Source: Gammaproteobacteria bacterium
GTDB lineage: Bacteria; Pseudomonadota; Gammaproteobacteria; Steroidobacterales; Steroidobacteraceae
NCBI GenBank assembly: GCA_030040235.1
Contig: JASHUC010000044.1
Location: forward strand, 1 to 5,907
Reading direction: 5' to 3'
DNA length: 5,907 bases
The first letter of the stretch is position 1. The number at the start of each line of letters is the position of its first letter. Below the pieces are notes generated by a model that saw nothing but the letters and a program-made list of their open reading frames with translations, searched no databases and was not told the DNA's origin. Positions 5,595-5,907 of the stretch are shown here, piece after piece. The position numbers and the translations under genes are program-made.

Positions 5595-5907
5595 TTACCG
5601 CTCTACGCGGCTCGCCCAGTACTGCTCCATCCGGCGCCGCATGGCCGCATCGGGCAGCATGCCGCGCGCCGCTTTCTGGTTGTCCTCGAGGTGCGCGACC
5701 TTCGTCGAGCCTGGGATCGCGCAGGTGACGGCCGGATGCGAGATGACGTACTTGAGCAGGAACTGACTCCAGCTGGTGACGCCGATGTCGCCGGCCCAGG
5801 GCGGCAGCGGAATGCTTTGGACCTCGCTCATCAGGCTTCCGTGCACCAGGGGTATGTTCACCAGGACCGCGATCCGGCGCTCGAGCGCGAGCGGGAAAAT
5901 CGTCTTC
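5595..5907 (-). CDS. Aldo/keto reductase, C-terminal part (gene continues past window edge)
   Basis: The frame is open from the window edge to TAA at 5595-5597, giving 103 visible residues. The GTG at 5859-5861 is an internal valine codon, because protein-like sequence continues upstream of it (ERRIAVLVNIPL). The segment GVTSWSQFLLKYVISHPAVT, then AIPGSTKVAHLEDN (visible residues 63-76), is the C-terminal barrel strand and cofactor-binding end of the aldo/keto reductase fold. The catalytic Asp-Tyr-Lys-His residues would be upstream and cannot be checked. It is the first visible gene of the minus-strand operon. An NAD(P)H-dependent oxidoreductase could process an aldehyde or ketone intermediate. 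The classical 4,5-cleavage pathway uses a Gfo/Idh-type dehydrogenase (LigC) instead, so this enzyme's role is unclear. Confidence 0.88.
   Translation of the reverse strand, partial: KTIFPLALERRIAVLVNIPLVHGSLMSEVQSIPLPPWAGDIGVTSWSQFLLKYVISHPAVTCAIPGSTKVAHLEDNQKAARGMLPDAAMRRRMEQYWASRVER

Noticed and set aside
1..5907. tRNA or rRNA genes, CRISPR arrays, insertion sequences, attachment sites
   Set aside because: No cloverleaf-like sequence, regular repeat-spacer pattern, transposase frame or terminal inverted repeats were seen on reading both strands.

Overview
The window is high in G+C over most of its length (clearly above 60% by eye), with short Shine-Dalgarno sites and tightly packed genes. 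This suggests a GC-rich proteobacterium, probably beta- or gammaproteobacterial, but the genus cannot be read from the sequence. It splits into an accessory left part (1-1625, plus strand) and a catabolic operon (1672-5907, minus strand) that converge at a 46-bp junction.

Left part. Bases 1-68 hold the last codons of a gene that starts outside the window. A good ribosome-binding site and a small unknown gene (85-543, 152 residues) follow. Next is a start-less reading frame (544-906) that resembles the glycine/alanine-rich C-terminal region of RHS-type polymorphic toxins. The arrangement (gene end, small gene, start-less toxin-like fragment) resembles the variable end of an RHS/polymorphic-toxin locus, and this part is AT-richer than the rest. 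A complete type II toxin-antitoxin pair follows: a Phd/YefM-type antitoxin (1006-1242) and a VapC PIN-domain ribonuclease (1239-1625). Upstream of it is a repeated 11-bp element that looks like an autoregulatory operator.

Right part. Five co-directional genes run leftward: an aldo/keto reductase cut by the window edge, a LigB-type class III extradiol dioxygenase, an RraA-family protein related to 4-carboxy-4-hydroxy-2-oxoadipate aldolases, a LigJ-type 4-oxalomesaconate hydratase, and a short MetE-like (cobalamin-independent methionine synthase C-terminal domain) methyltransferase. Gaps are 45, 19, 18 and 1 bp, so this is almost certainly one operon. Ring opening, hydration and aldol cleavage are the logic of the protocatechuate/gallate 4,5-cleavage pathway that feeds pyruvate and oxaloacetate to central metabolism. 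A methyl-transfer enzyme would suit a methoxylated aromatic substrate.

The most interesting point is that two of the enzymes depart from the canonical active site. The dioxygenase has Gln99 where LigB-type enzymes carry their second iron-binding His, and the RraA protein has Gly107 where class II aldolases of this family have the metal-binding Asp. The hydratase and the MetE-like protein keep all expected metal ligands. The operon may therefore serve a variant pathway rather than textbook 4,5-cleavage.
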